Notes: generated by a model not told the origin, from the letters alone. A stretch of DNA of 13,344 nucleotides from Rhodospirillaceae bacterium UBA6219 (GCA_002435715.1 DISD01000038.1:1-13344), one strand, 5' to 3'. Positions 6,843 to 13,344 are shown, counted from the first letter of the stretch. Program-made: numbers and translations.

Positions 6843-6919
6843 GCCTGTGGCGCGCCCGGTCCGGGCGGCTCAGTCGCCGCTCGGGCTTTAAGCGTAACAG
6901 CGTCGCGGAGAGTTGAACC

Positions 6920-7540
6920 ATGGCCTATACGGTCAAGGAAATCTTCTACACCCTGCAGGGCGAAGGCGGTCAGGCCGGCCGCGCCGCCGTGTTCCTGCGC
7001 TTTTCCGGCTGTAATCTATGGAGCGGGCGCGAGGAAGACCGCGAAACCGCCCAATGCCGGTTCTGCGACACCGATTTCGTCGGCGGCGACAAATTCACCG
7101 ATGCCGAAAGCCTGGCCCGCACGGCGGCAGACCACTGGCCCAAGGGCGCGGGCGGTCACCCCCTGGTGGTGGTGACCGGTGGCGAGCCGGGCCTGCAAAT
7201 GGACGATGCCCTGGTTCTGGCCCTGCACCAGCAAGGCTTCGAAATCGCCGTGGAAAGCAACGGCACCATCGAGCTTCCCGTCGGCATCGACTGGGTCTGC
7301 GTCAGCCCCAAAGCGGGAACCAGCCTGAAGGTTCTGGCCGGCGAGGAGATCAAGCTGGTCTGGCCCCAGGACGGCATCGATTTGGACAGGCTGGAACGTC
7401 TTCCCTTCCGCCATTATTTCATTCAGCCCATGGATTGCGCCGATCAGGCGGCCCATATCCAGGCGGCGATCTCGTTCTGCTTGACCCGTCCGCGCTGGCG
7501 GCTCAGTTTGCAGACACACAAGTTGCTGGGAATCCCGTAA
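6920..7540 (+). CDS. queE: 7-carboxy-7-deazaguanine synthase, radical SAM
   Basis: Converts 6-carboxytetrahydropterin to 7-carboxy-7-deazaguanine, a step towards preQ0 and queuosine in tRNA. The 206-residue protein has the QueE-specific iron-sulfur motif C31-x14-C46-x2-C49 in place of the usual radical SAM CxxxCxxC. Around it are the N-terminal YTLQGEGGQAGRAAVFLRFSGCNLW and the CRFCDTDFVGG segment. The glycine-rich VVTGGEPGLQ at about 88-97 contacts SAM, and ESNGT at about 112-116 is also conserved. The ATG at 6920 has GGAGAG 7 bases upstream. queD follows after 5 bp, so pathway enzymes for consecutive steps are co-expressed. queC and queF are not in the window. Confidence 0.96.
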   Translation: MAYTVKEIFYTLQGEGGQAGRAAVFLRFSGCNLWSGREEDRETAQCRFCDTDFVGGDKFTDAESLARTAADHWPKGAGGHPLVVVTGGEPGLQMDDALVLALHQQGFEIAVESNGTIELPVGIDWVCVSPKAGTSLKVLAGEEIKLVWPQDGIDLDRLERLPFRHYFIQPMDCADQAAHIQAAISFCLTRPRWRLSLQTHKLLGIP

Positions 7541-7545
7541 TCACC

Positions 7546-8076
7546 ATGTCCGCCCCTTACCGTATTACCCGCCGCATCGACATCGATGCCGGCCATCGCA
7601 TCATGACCCATGGCTCGAAGTGCCGGCATATCCACGGCCATCGCTATGGCATCGAAGCGGTGTGCGAAGCCGTCGACCTGCACCATGATGGCGAACAGAC
7701 CGACATGGTGCTGGATTTCGGCTTCCTGAAGGAAGAAATGCTGCGCGCCGTGGACGAACCTTGTGACCACGGTTTCATCGCCGCCTTGGCCGATATCGAG
7801 GTGCTGACCATGTTCGCGCCGCCGGGCCGCGATGTGGCCGGATGGCTGGCAGGTCTGGAAACCCGGGTCCGCGAAAACGGCGAGGCGGTGACCACCGACA
7901 CCCGCATGAAGACCAAGCTGTGTGTGGTCCCGTTCCAGCCCACCGCCGAATGCTTGGCCCGGCATTGGTACGTGAAATTATCCGGCCCGGTGCGCGAGCG
8001 GTCGGGCGGCGCCGCCCGATTGTTGCTGGTCCGCGTCTTCGAGACCCCCAATTGCGCCGCTGAATACGGGGAATGA
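7546..8076 (+). CDS. queD: 6-carboxy-tetrahydropterin synthase (long QueD)
   Basis: Makes 6-carboxy-5,6,7,8-tetrahydropterin from dihydroneopterin triphosphate, the substrate used by QueE. Zinc ligands H17 (AGHRI), H30 and H32 (HIHGHRY) and the catalytic cysteine C26 are all present. So are the D74-H75 pair (EPCDHGF), T133-A134-E135 and E166 (VFETPNCAAEY). The protein is 176 residues against about 120 for the usual bacterial form. The extra length lies between the DH pair and TAE, roughly residues 80-130. The start at 7546 is taken from the MSAPYRITRRIDIDAGH N-terminus and its position 5 bp after the queE stop; the frame is open upstream to 7018 only as a shadow of queE. The active site is intact, so I expect normal activity. 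A related pterin enzyme is less likely given the queE linkage. Confidence 0.93.
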   Translation: MSAPYRITRRIDIDAGHRIMTHGSKCRHIHGHRYGIEAVCEAVDLHHDGEQTDMVLDFGFLKEEMLRAVDEPCDHGFIAALADIEVLTMFAPPGRDVAGWLAGLETRVRENGEAVTTDTRMKTKLCVVPFQPTAECLARHWYVKLSGPVRERSGGAARLLLVRVFETPNCAAEYGE

Positions 8077-8080
8077 TCCC

Positions 8081-10540
8081 ATGGCCGGCCGGATTGTGGC
8101 CGTGCTGGGGCCGACCAATACCGGCAAGACCCATTTCGCCCTGGATCGCATGCTGGGCCATGCCAGCGGCATGATCGGCTTTCCCCTGCGCCTGCTGGCG
8201 CGGGAAAATTATGACCGTATCGTCAAGCTGAAGGGGGCTGGTCAGGTGGCGCTGATCACCGGCGAGGAAAAAATCATCCCCGCCCATCCGCGCTGGTATG
8301 TCTGCACCGTCGAATCCATGCCGCTGGACCGCCGCGTCGCCTTTCTGGCGGTGGACGAAATCCAGCTTTGCGCCGACCCGGAACGCGGCCACATCTTCAC
8401 CGACCGCCTGCTGCATGCGCGGGGCACCGAGGAAACCGTGTTCCTGGGCGCCGAGACCATCAAGCCGCTGCTGCGCAACCTGGTGTCCGGCGTCGAGTTC
8501 TCCACCCGGCCGCGTCTGTCCAGCCTGACCTATTCCGGCCCCAAAAAACTGAACCGCCTGCCGCCGCGTTCCGCCGTGGTGGCGTTCTCGGCCTCCGAAG
8601 TCTATGCTATGGCCGAATATGTGCGCCGTCAGCGCGGCGGCGCCGCCGTGGTCCTCGGCGCGTTGTCGCCCCGCACCCGCAACGCCCAGGTGGGGCTGTA
8701 CCAGGCAGGCGAGGTGGATTACATCGTCGCCACCGACGCCATCGGCATGGGGCTGAACATGGATGTGGACCATGTGGCCTTTGCCGGTCTTCGCAAATTC
8801 GACGGCCGCGCCCCCCGGTCGCTGGAATCCACCGAGATCGCCCAGATCGCCGGTCGCGCCGGCCGTCATATGAATGACGGCACCTTCGGCACCACCGCCG
8901 ACGTCCCGGGCATCGACCCGGATGTGGTGGACGCGGTGGAAAACCACGTCTTCCAGCCGCTGACCGCTCTGTCGTGGCGCAATTCCGATCTGCGCTTCGC
9001 CACCACCGAGGCGCTTGCCGCCAGCCTGGACCGCCGCCCCGACCGCAAGGGTCTGATCCGGGCGCGCGAGGCCGACGACCAGATGGCGCTGTCCATCCTG
9101 AGCAAGGACGAGTCCATCGCCCGGCTGGCCAACCATCCGGAACGGGTCAAACTGCTGTGGGACGTCTGTCAGATCCCCGATTTCCGCAAGGTGATGGCCG
9201 ACACCCACACCCGGTTGCTGTCGCAGATTTATCAACATCTGTGCGGCAAGGGTCGCCGGCTGCCCACCGACTGGCTGGCCAACCATCTGGCGCGGCTGGA
9301 CCGCACCGACGGCGAGATGGATACGCTTTTGGCCCGTATCGCCCATGTGAGGACCTGGACCTATGTGTCCCACCGCGCCGATTGGGTGGCCGATCCCGCC
9401 CATTGGCAGGCCGCCAGCCGCGCCATCGAGGACAAGCTGTCCGATGCGCTTCATGAAAGCCTGACCCAGCGCTTCATCGACCGCCGGACCTCGGTTCTGG
9501 TGCGCGCCATGCGGGACGACAACGACCTTTTGGGCGCGGTGGCACGCTCGGGTGAGGTCATGGTGGAAGGCCAGTTCGTCGGCCATCTGGACGGCTTTCG
9601 CTTTGTCGCCGACGCCGCCGAAGGGGCGGTGGCGGCCAAAGCGGTGTTGGCGGCGGCCAGCCGGTCGCTGAAACCGGAAATCGCCGCCCGCGTCGACCGT
9701 CTGAGTAAGGCGCCGGACCAGGATTTCCGGCTGGATTCCCAAGGCCGCCTGTTATGGCTGGACCAGGCGGTCGGGCGGCTGGTTCCCGGCCACTCCCCCC
9801 TTAGCCCCCAGGTCGAAGTCTTCGGCAGCGATCTGCTGGAAACAGCGCATCGAGATCGCATCCACAAGCGCCTGAATGCCTATGTCGATTGGGCGTTCGA
9901 ATCGCTGACCCGAGCCTTGCGCCCCGGTGACGACCTGCCCCGAAACGTGCGCGGGTTGCTGCACCAATTGGCCGAAGGCTTAGGATCGGTCCCCCGCGCC
10001 CAGGCCCAAGCCCAGATCGCCCATCTCGAACAAACCGAACACCGTCTGCTGGCGGCACGCGGCATTCGCCTGGGAACCGAGGCGGTGTTCCTGCCGGCCT
10101 TGTTGAAGCCGGCGGTCCAGCAATGGCGCGGCCTGCTGTGGGCCATCCATCACGGCACCCCCATCCCCGATCTGCCCTTTGGTCGGGTCAGCCTGGGTTC
10201 CGACCTTCTGCCGGTCGAGACCTGGCAAGCCATGGGCTATCGCTGCCTGGGGCCCATGGCTTTACGCCTGGACATGGTGGAACGTCTGTGTGCCCTGTTG
10301 CGGGAAAAATCCCGCAGCCAACCCGACGGCTTCACCCTGGAAGCGGGGGAAATCTCGATGACCGGATTGAGTTCGGCCCACCTACCCCCGGTGTTGGCGG
10401 CTTTGGGCTGGAAATCTACCCCCCAGGGATGGCGTCGCAACGAACGCAAGAAAACAACATCTCGGAAGAAGCGGAAAGCGCAGCCCGATTCCACCTCCCC
10501 ATTCGCCATATTACTCCAGCACCGTAACGCAAATCGTTGA
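8081..10540 (+). CDS. SUV3-like superfamily 2 RNA helicase
   Basis: An 819-residue ATP-dependent helicase resembling mitochondrial SUV3, which works with RNA-degrading enzymes. Motif I is GPTNTGKT (10-17) and motif II is the DExH-type variant DEIQ (92-95). ATDAIGMGLNMDVDHVAF (217-234) is motif V and QIAGRAGR (255-262) is motif VI. The two RecA-like domains thus occupy about residues 1-310. The remaining 500 residues are largely helical, with a C-terminal segment HSPLSPQVEVFGSDLL near 569-584. The protein ends in a very basic linker (10 Lys/Arg in residues 785-800) followed by SPFAILL (806-812), a short motif I recall at the end of related proteins. It starts 4 bp after queD with GGGGA upstream, so it should be co-translated with queED. 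RNA rather than DNA as substrate is inferred from SUV3 similarity. Confidence 0.92.
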   Translation: MAGRIVAVLGPTNTGKTHFALDRMLGHASGMIGFPLRLLARENYDRIVKLKGAGQVALITGEEKIIPAHPRWYVCTVESMPLDRRVAFLAVDEIQLCADPERGHIFTDRLLHARGTEETVFLGAETIKPLLRNLVSGVEFSTRPRLSSLTYSGPKKLNRLPPRSAVVAFSASEVYAMAEYVRRQRGGAAVVLGALSPRTRNAQVGLYQAGEVDYIVATDAIGMGLNMDVDHVAFAGLRKFDGRAPRSLESTEIAQIAGRAGRHMNDGTFGTTADVPGIDPDVVDAVENHVFQPLTALSWRNSDLRFATTEALAASLDRRPDRKGLIRAREADDQMALSILSKDESIARLANHPERVKLLWDVCQIPDFRKVMADTHTRLLSQIYQHLCGKGRRLPTDWLANHLARLDRTDGEMDTLLARIAHVRTWTYVSHRADWVADPAHWQAASRAIEDKLSDALHESLTQRFIDRRTSVLVRAMRDDNDLLGAVARSGEVMVEGQFVGHLDGFRFVADAAEGAVAAKAVLAAASRSLKPEIAARVDRLSKAPDQDFRLDSQGRLLWLDQAVGRLVPGHSPLSPQVEVFGSDLLETAHRDRIHKRLNAYVDWAFESLTRALRPGDDLPRNVRGLLHQLAEGLGSVPRAQAQAQIAHLEQTEHRLLAARGIRLGTEAVFLPALLKPAVQQWRGLLWAIHHGTPIPDLPFGRVSLGSDLLPVETWQAMGYRCLGPMALRLDMVERLCALLREKSRSQPDGFTLEAGEISMTGLSSAHLPPVLAALGWKSTPQGWRRNERKKTTSRKKRKAQPDSTSPFAILLQHRNANR

Positions 10541-10566
10541 AGTATTAGGGTCTTTGGGATTATGCT
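10537..10566 (+). promoter_or_regulatory. possible promoter for the unknown gene pair
   Basis: TTGAAG (10537-10542, overlapping the helicase stop codon) and TATGCT (10561-10566) are separated by 18 bases and match the consensus at 4/6 each. A start near 10573 would give a leader of about 50 bases. It is the only plausible promoter in the gap between 10541 and 10623, but the match is modest. Confidence 0.3.
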
Positions 10567-10623
10567 GGGTATTCAGGATAGGTCCTGGGCGCGTCCAAAG
10601 GACGAGAAATTGGGGTGTCACTC

Positions 10624-11172
10624 ATGGGAATTGGCAGAATCGCCTCGTTCCTGAGTTCTTTGTCTCCGGCGTCGGAATCCGCTTCAGCGGTTGCCGCCGC
10701 AGACGAGACTCTGCCGGAAAGCCAAAGGCAAACCGAAGCGGCCGCCAACACTGGCGACCGGAATCAGCGTGACCAAAGTCAGCAATCCGCCGACGTCACC
10801 CAGCAATTGGCCACCATGATCACCGCCGTGCGCCAGTTGAACGAAAACGCCATCCAACAAGGTGCCGCCATCTCGGTTTCCGAAGCCGGCAACCAGTTGA
10901 AGAACGCCGTCACCGGCCTGGGCCACCTGTTGGCCACCGTCGACGCCCAAGGGTTGGCCAACAAAGCGCAAGCCCAGATCAAGCAGGCCAACGAAGTGGT
11001 CGATTCGGTCGAAGCCGGCATCGCCGGCACCCAGACCGCGACGGAACAATTGCTGCGCAACATGCCGGCCCAGCAGGCGCAATACGCCCAAGAGGTCTCG
11101 CAACGCTTCCAGGTTGACATGCGCAACGCACTCGACCGGGTGCGCGGTTCGTTGGCAGCCTTCCAAAGGTGA
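10624..11172 (+). CDS. unknown Gln/Ala-rich helical protein
   Basis: A 182-residue protein without a recognised family. A short amphipathic N-terminal segment (MGIGRIASFLSSLS) is followed by a polar, probably disordered stretch to about residue 55 with many Gln, Ser, Ala and Asp. From there to the end it should be long helices or coiled coil with regular Gln, Ala and Leu spacing, as in TQQLATMITAVRQLNENAIQ and YAQEVSQRFQVDMRNALDRV. It has no cysteines, no signal peptide and no true membrane span. The ATG at 10624 with GGGG 8 bases upstream is preferred; a GTG at 10615 would add MSL and is possible. Good codon use and the tight junction with the next gene support it as real. A phasin-like or surface-binding helical protein is one guess, without firm evidence. 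Confidence 0.72.
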   Translation: MGIGRIASFLSSLSPASESASAVAAADETLPESQRQTEAAANTGDRNQRDQSQQSADVTQQLATMITAVRQLNENAIQQGAAISVSEAGNQLKNAVTGLGHLLATVDAQGLANKAQAQIKQANEVVDSVEAGIAGTQTATEQLLRNMPAQQAQYAQEVSQRFQVDMRNALDRVRGSLAAFQR

Positions 11173-11705
11173 TGCAGAGCGACGACGGAGGCTCCGCCCT
11201 CCCATTTGTCGCCGGCCCACATTCGACAAATGTTGGCTTGCTGATCCTTGCTTCCTTGCCGTTCACCGCTCTCGGGTTCTTGATGGTCCTGGTCCCGGAC
11301 AGCGGAATAACCGATCGGTTTTGGGGTTTCCTCGCGATCGCTTTTTTCGGCTATCCCGCCCTTAAGCTCGGACCATACTTGCTGTCGCGCCAGCCCCTCT
11401 TGATCGTGGATCAGCTGGGATTTTGGGATCGCCGGATCAGTCGATTTCCAGTGCCATGGCAAAAGGTCGAACACATCACCCCATCTCATAGGCTGGGGAC
11501 GACCGGCGTTCACGTGACACGGAAGCAACCGATGGAAATGTCAGCGTTCACCTGGGAGGGGCGCTTTCTTCAGGTGATGGAGCGTCTTTTCTATTTTTCC
11601 AGATCAAACGAGCTGGCGACCACAAACTTTGGCCTGAAGGTCAACCGGGAACAAAGGCAAGCGGCCTTCGATCAGGCCGCCGCCTTGTGCAACGGTTCGA
11701 ACTGA
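11172..11705 (+). CDS. small membrane protein, possibly STM3941-like
   Basis: A 177-residue protein with two hydrophobic helices at about residues 20-41 and 50-71 and a cytosolic C-terminal domain. The segment PLLIVDQLGFWDRRISRFPVPWQKVEHI after the second helix resembles the PH-like domain of small membrane proteins of the STM3941 type. That assignment is from memory and tentative. The ATG at 11172 shares a base with the previous stop (TGATG); a GTG at 11169, giving a GTGA overlap, is an alternative. No strong Shine-Dalgarno is visible, so translation probably depends on coupling. Codon use is unlike neighbouring genes: AGA, three-base AGG arginines, CGA, ATA and GGA all occur. This could mean recent acquisition or relaxed selection. 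The gene converges on the diiron gene with only 4 bp between them. Confidence 0.72.
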   Translation: MQSDDGGSALPFVAGPHSTNVGLLILASLPFTALGFLMVLVPDSGITDRFWGFLAIAFFGYPALKLGPYLLSRQPLLIVDQLGFWDRRISRFPVPWQKVEHITPSHRLGTTGVHVTRKQPMEMSAFTWEGRFLQVMERLFYFSRSNELATTNFGLKVNREQRQAAFDQAAALCNGSN

Positions 11706-11723
11706 CGGCTTACGCCGCCAGTT
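11700..11723 (-). terminator. shared hairpin between convergent genes
   Basis: An inverted repeat, AACTGACGGC (11700-11709) with GCCGCCAGTT (11714-11723), has a 4-base loop. It spans both stop codons of the convergent genes. On the minus-strand RNA all ten pairs form (one G-U); on the plus-strand RNA the same position is an A-C mismatch. T-tracts are short on both sides, so it may serve as a weak terminator or 3' stabiliser, best for the minus-strand gene. Confidence 0.5.
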
Positions 11724-12525
11724 TCATCGCCTCGGCGCGGGACCGCATCTTGTTCCAGGCGAATTTCTTGGCCGCCGAGCCCAGCCAGCCTTGGGGGTCC
11801 AGGCCGACGACCTTCAGGATCATGTTGACGGCACGTTCAGTGTGCTTGGGCTGATAGAAACCATAGGCACGGGCGGCATATTCGCGGTTACAGCGCTCGC
11901 GCACATAGGGCTGGTCGGCGGCATCGTTGGCGGCGTGATAGGCAAAGGCCAGTTCGTCGTCGTCGGTTTCCTTGATGCGGCCGATGGCCACCATGGCGCG
12001 GCGGATCACGCCGACGCCTTCGGCATCCATATAGCGCTTCATATAGCCGTAAAACCACTTGTAGTGACGGAATTCATCACCGGCGATGCGATGGCAGATG
12101 GCCTTCAGCACCGGTTCGTCGGTGGCGTCACGCAAGGCCGAATAAAACGACGAGGTGCCGGTCTCGACGATGCAGCGGGCCAGCAATTCACCGGTCTGCG
12201 AGCCACGTACCGACTGATCCAGATCGGTGGGCACCTTGTAGCCGTCGGTGAAACGCTTGAACCGCTCGGAAAAGCTGAAATCGGGGTCGGCCAGTTCGGC
12301 GTAACGGCCCAGCACGTCGCCATGCTGGACTTCTTCCTTGCGCCACTGCACCGCCAATTGCTTGAACGCCGGGTCGGAAGCGAACACCTTCCCCAGATAT
12401 TCGGTGTAGTCGCCGGCATTGCGTTCGACCATGGCGGCAGCCTTGACCACCTTCAGGACATCGGATGACAACTTGGACGCGTCGAATTTGTCCCACGGAA
12501 TATCGTCAGGCGTCCAATGCGTCAT
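11710..12525 (-). CDS. ferritin-like diiron protein, acyl-ACP desaturase-like
   Basis: A 271-residue four-helix-bundle protein with a complete diiron ligand set: E34, E65-x-x-H68, E121 and E151-x-x-H154. This is the order used by ferritin-like oxidases and soluble acyl-ACP desaturases. Segments are ERNAGDYTEYL, WRKEEVQHGDVLGRYAELADPDF, RCIVETGTSSFYSALRD and HRIAGDEFRHYKWFYGYMKRY. It is shorter than plant desaturases (about 360 residues) and lacks signal or membrane segments. The ATG at 12525 has GGGACGG about 8 bases upstream. It is transcribed alone: the gene upstream on the same strand, atpC, ends at its own terminator. An oxidase or desaturase acting on a carrier-bound or lipid substrate is plausible; ferroxidase or stress roles are alternatives. 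No electron donor gene lies next to it. Confidence 0.85.
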   Translation of the reverse strand: MTHWTPDDIPWDKFDASKLSSDVLKVVKAAAMVERNAGDYTEYLGKVFASDPAFKQLAVQWRKEEVQHGDVLGRYAELADPDFSFSERFKRFTDGYKVPTDLDQSVRGSQTGELLARCIVETGTSSFYSALRDATDEPVLKAICHRIAGDEFRHYKWFYGYMKRYMDAEGVGVIRRAMVAIGRIKETDDDELAFAYHAANDAADQPYVRERCNREYAARAYGFYQPKHTERAVNMILKVVGLDPQGWLGSAAKKFAWNKMRSRAEAMKLAA

Positions 12526-12599
12526 GTGATCCGTCCCGGTTCATGTCTAGGCGCCCAATTGTTACAAGAGGCGCAAGGGCTGTGCAAAATGAAAATCGG

Positions 12600-12633
12600 C
12601 AAAACGAAAAAGGGCCGGCGATAAAGCCGGCCC
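12600..12633 (-). terminator. rho-independent terminator of the ATP synthase operon
   Basis: On the minus strand GGGCCGGC (12633-12626), a TTTATC loop and GCCGGCCC (12619-12612) form a perfect 8-bp GC stem. TTTTT (12611-12607) follows, then CG and another T run. It lies 24 bases after the atpC stop and ends the atp transcript before the diiron gene. Confidence 0.92.
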
Positions 12634-12656
12634 CAATTCATCGACACACACCCGGA

Positions 12657-13058
12657 TCAGCGGGCGGCGGCTTCCAAGGCGGTCGCCACCAGCATACGCT
12701 GGGTGGCCGCGGCCTTTTCGGCGTCAGACTTGGCGTCGGCCACCGCTTCGCGGGCTTGCTGCAGACGGGTGGAAACCAGATCAGCGGTGATTTCGGTCAC
12801 CGGAATGGCTTCTTCCGCCAGCACGGTCACGCGTTCTTCGTTCACTTCAGCGAAACCGCCGGCGACGAAGATACGCTTGCCGACCTTGCCGCCGTCATGG
12901 ACGTCGATGACGCCGGGACGGACGGTGGTGATCATGGGGGCGTGCATCGCCAAAGCACCGAAGTCACCTTCGGAACCGGGGACCACGACCATGTCCACGG
13001 CCTCGCTGACCAGCAGCTTGGCGGGGGACACCAGTTCGAATTGGATCTTCTCGGCCAT
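12657..13058 (-). CDS. atpC: F1Fo ATP synthase epsilon subunit
   Basis: A 133-residue central-stalk subunit that couples gamma rotation to the Fo ring and can inhibit ATP hydrolysis. The N-terminal beta-sandwich shows FELVSPAKLLVSEAVDMVVVPGSEGDFGALAMHAPMITTVRPGV (7-50) and RIFVAGGFAEV (62-72). The C-terminal helical part, from about residue 90, is Ala-rich (LQQAREAVADAKSDAEKAAATQRM). The ATG at 13058 has AAGG elements upstream. It follows atpD after a 70-bp gap holding a large hairpin, and is the last gene of the operon. Assignment is firm from motif and position. Confidence 0.97.
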   Translation of the reverse strand: MAEKIQFELVSPAKLLVSEAVDMVVVPGSEGDFGALAMHAPMITTVRPGVIDVHDGGKVGKRIFVAGGFAEVNEERVTVLAEEAIPVTEITADLVSTRLQQAREAVADAKSDAEKAAATQRMLVATALEAAAR

Positions 13059-13078
13059 GCGCCTTGTTCCTTACCCTT

Positions 13079-13127
13079 TTGGGATCGGGGGGGACGATCC
13101 CGGAGAACCGGGACCGTCCGATCCCAA
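13079..13127 (-). other. nested RNA hairpin between atpD and atpC
   Basis: The outer stem pairs TTGGGATCGG (minus strand, 13127... in the orientation 13127-13118 read as its complement) with CCGATCCCAA; on the plus strand the arms are 13079-13088 and 13118-13127, 10 perfect pairs. The inner stem uses plus-strand arms 13095-13103 and 13108-13116, 9 pairs around a 4-base loop. One inner pair is G-U in the minus-strand RNA but an A-C mismatch in the plus strand, so the fold favours the transcribed strand. No long T run follows on the minus strand (AAAAGGG instead), so it is not a standard terminator. Confidence 0.75.
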
Positions 13128-13128
13128 C

Positions 13129-13344
13129 TTACGCGGCGTCGGCGGCCAGCTTCTTGGCCTTCTCGATCACTTCCTCGATACCGCCGACCATGTAGAAGGC
13201 GGCTTCCGGCAGGTGATCGTATTCACCGGCGCAGATGGCCTTGAACGACTTCACGGTCTCTTCGATGGGGACCAGCTTACCGGGCGAACCGGTGAAGACT
13301 TCGGCCACATGGAAGGGCTGCGACAGGAAGCGCTGGATCTTGCG
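13129..13344 (-). CDS. atpD: F1Fo ATP synthase beta subunit, C-terminal end only
   Basis: Only the last 71 residues lie in the window; the gene enters from the right edge. The visible end, RKIQRFLSQPFHVAEVFTGSPGKLVP then EETVKSFKAICAGEYDHLPEAAFYMVGGIEEVIEKAKKL, is the highly conserved C-terminus of the catalytic beta subunit, whose Walker motifs lie outside. The stop is TAA at 13131-13129. It is the gene directly upstream of atpC in the operon, as in most bacteria. Confidence 0.97.
   Translation of the reverse strand, partial: RKIQRFLSQPFHVAEVFTGSPGKLVPIEETVKSFKAICAGEYDHLPEAAFYMVGGIEEVIEKAKKLAADAA

Noticed and set aside
6843..6919. preQ1 riboswitch before queE
   Set aside because: No match to the short preQ1-I pseudoknot pattern (C-rich loop with A-rich tail) was seen.
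7775..9742. 655-codon minus-strand open frame opposite queD and the helicase
   Set aside because: It is antisense to two genes with intact catalytic motifs; its composition is that of a complementary-frame shadow.
12550..12580. Possible promoter (TTGCAC-N17-TAACAA on the minus strand) and TTGTAACAA palindrome upstream of the diiron gene
   Set aside because: The -10 matches only 3 of 6 bases and the palindrome is too short to separate from chance.
1..13344. tRNA, rRNA, CRISPR array, insertion sequence or toxin-antitoxin pair
   Set aside because: No cloverleaf with TTCRA arm, no spaced repeats, no transposase motifs or terminal inverted repeats, and no small overlapping gene pair of toxin-antitoxin type were seen.

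Overview
The window reads as chromosomal core DNA of a GC-rich alphaproteobacterium, most likely Rhodospirillales and Magnetospirillum-like. Reasons: strong G/C preference at third codon positions, an atpD-atpC gene end, a SUV3-type helicase of the kind found in alphaproteobacteria and mitochondria, and the gpsA-yciI-EVE gene order familiar from that class. Genus assignment is inference. No tRNA, rRNA, CRISPR array, insertion sequence or phage gene was found. Coding density is very high and no gene-free stretch exceeds about 190 bases.

Layout. (1) 1-1682, minus: acs, cut by the window start, with a convincing promoter and a helically phased direct repeat upstream. (2) 1868-4199, minus: a compact unit gpsA - yciI - yciI - EVE protein - Rieske ferredoxin. 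Gaps are 15 bp, 15 bp, ATGA overlap and GTGA overlap, and a good sigma-70-like promoter precedes gpsA. (3) 4315-6818, plus: SPFH/stomatin protein - NfeD - rsmE - small unknown protein, joined by ATGA and GTGA overlaps and closed by a perfect 11-bp terminator hairpin. (4) 6920-10540, plus: queE - queD - SUV3-like helicase, spaced by 5 and 4 bp. (5) 10624-11705, plus: two unknown genes touching end to start. The second is a small membrane protein with codon use unlike its neighbours. (6) 11710-12525, minus: a ferritin-like diiron protein convergent with (5) across a shared hairpin. (7) 12600-13344, minus: the end of the ATP synthase operon (atpD tail, atpC, terminator), with a large nested hairpin between atpD and atpC.

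How the genes work together. Most are housekeeping: acetate activation (acs), glycerol-3-phosphate for phospholipids (gpsA), membrane-domain upkeep (SPFH-NfeD), 16S rRNA methylation (rsmE), 7-deazaguanine/queuosine precursor synthesis (queE, queD), RNA unwinding (helicase) and ATP synthesis (atp). The best places for something undescribed are the translationally coupled YciI-YciI-EVE-Rieske set behind gpsA, the queED-helicase coupling, the unknown pair at 10624-11705, and two non-coding signals: the repeats upstream of acs and the atpD-atpC intercistronic hairpin. I found no clear defence, secretion or biosynthetic system.
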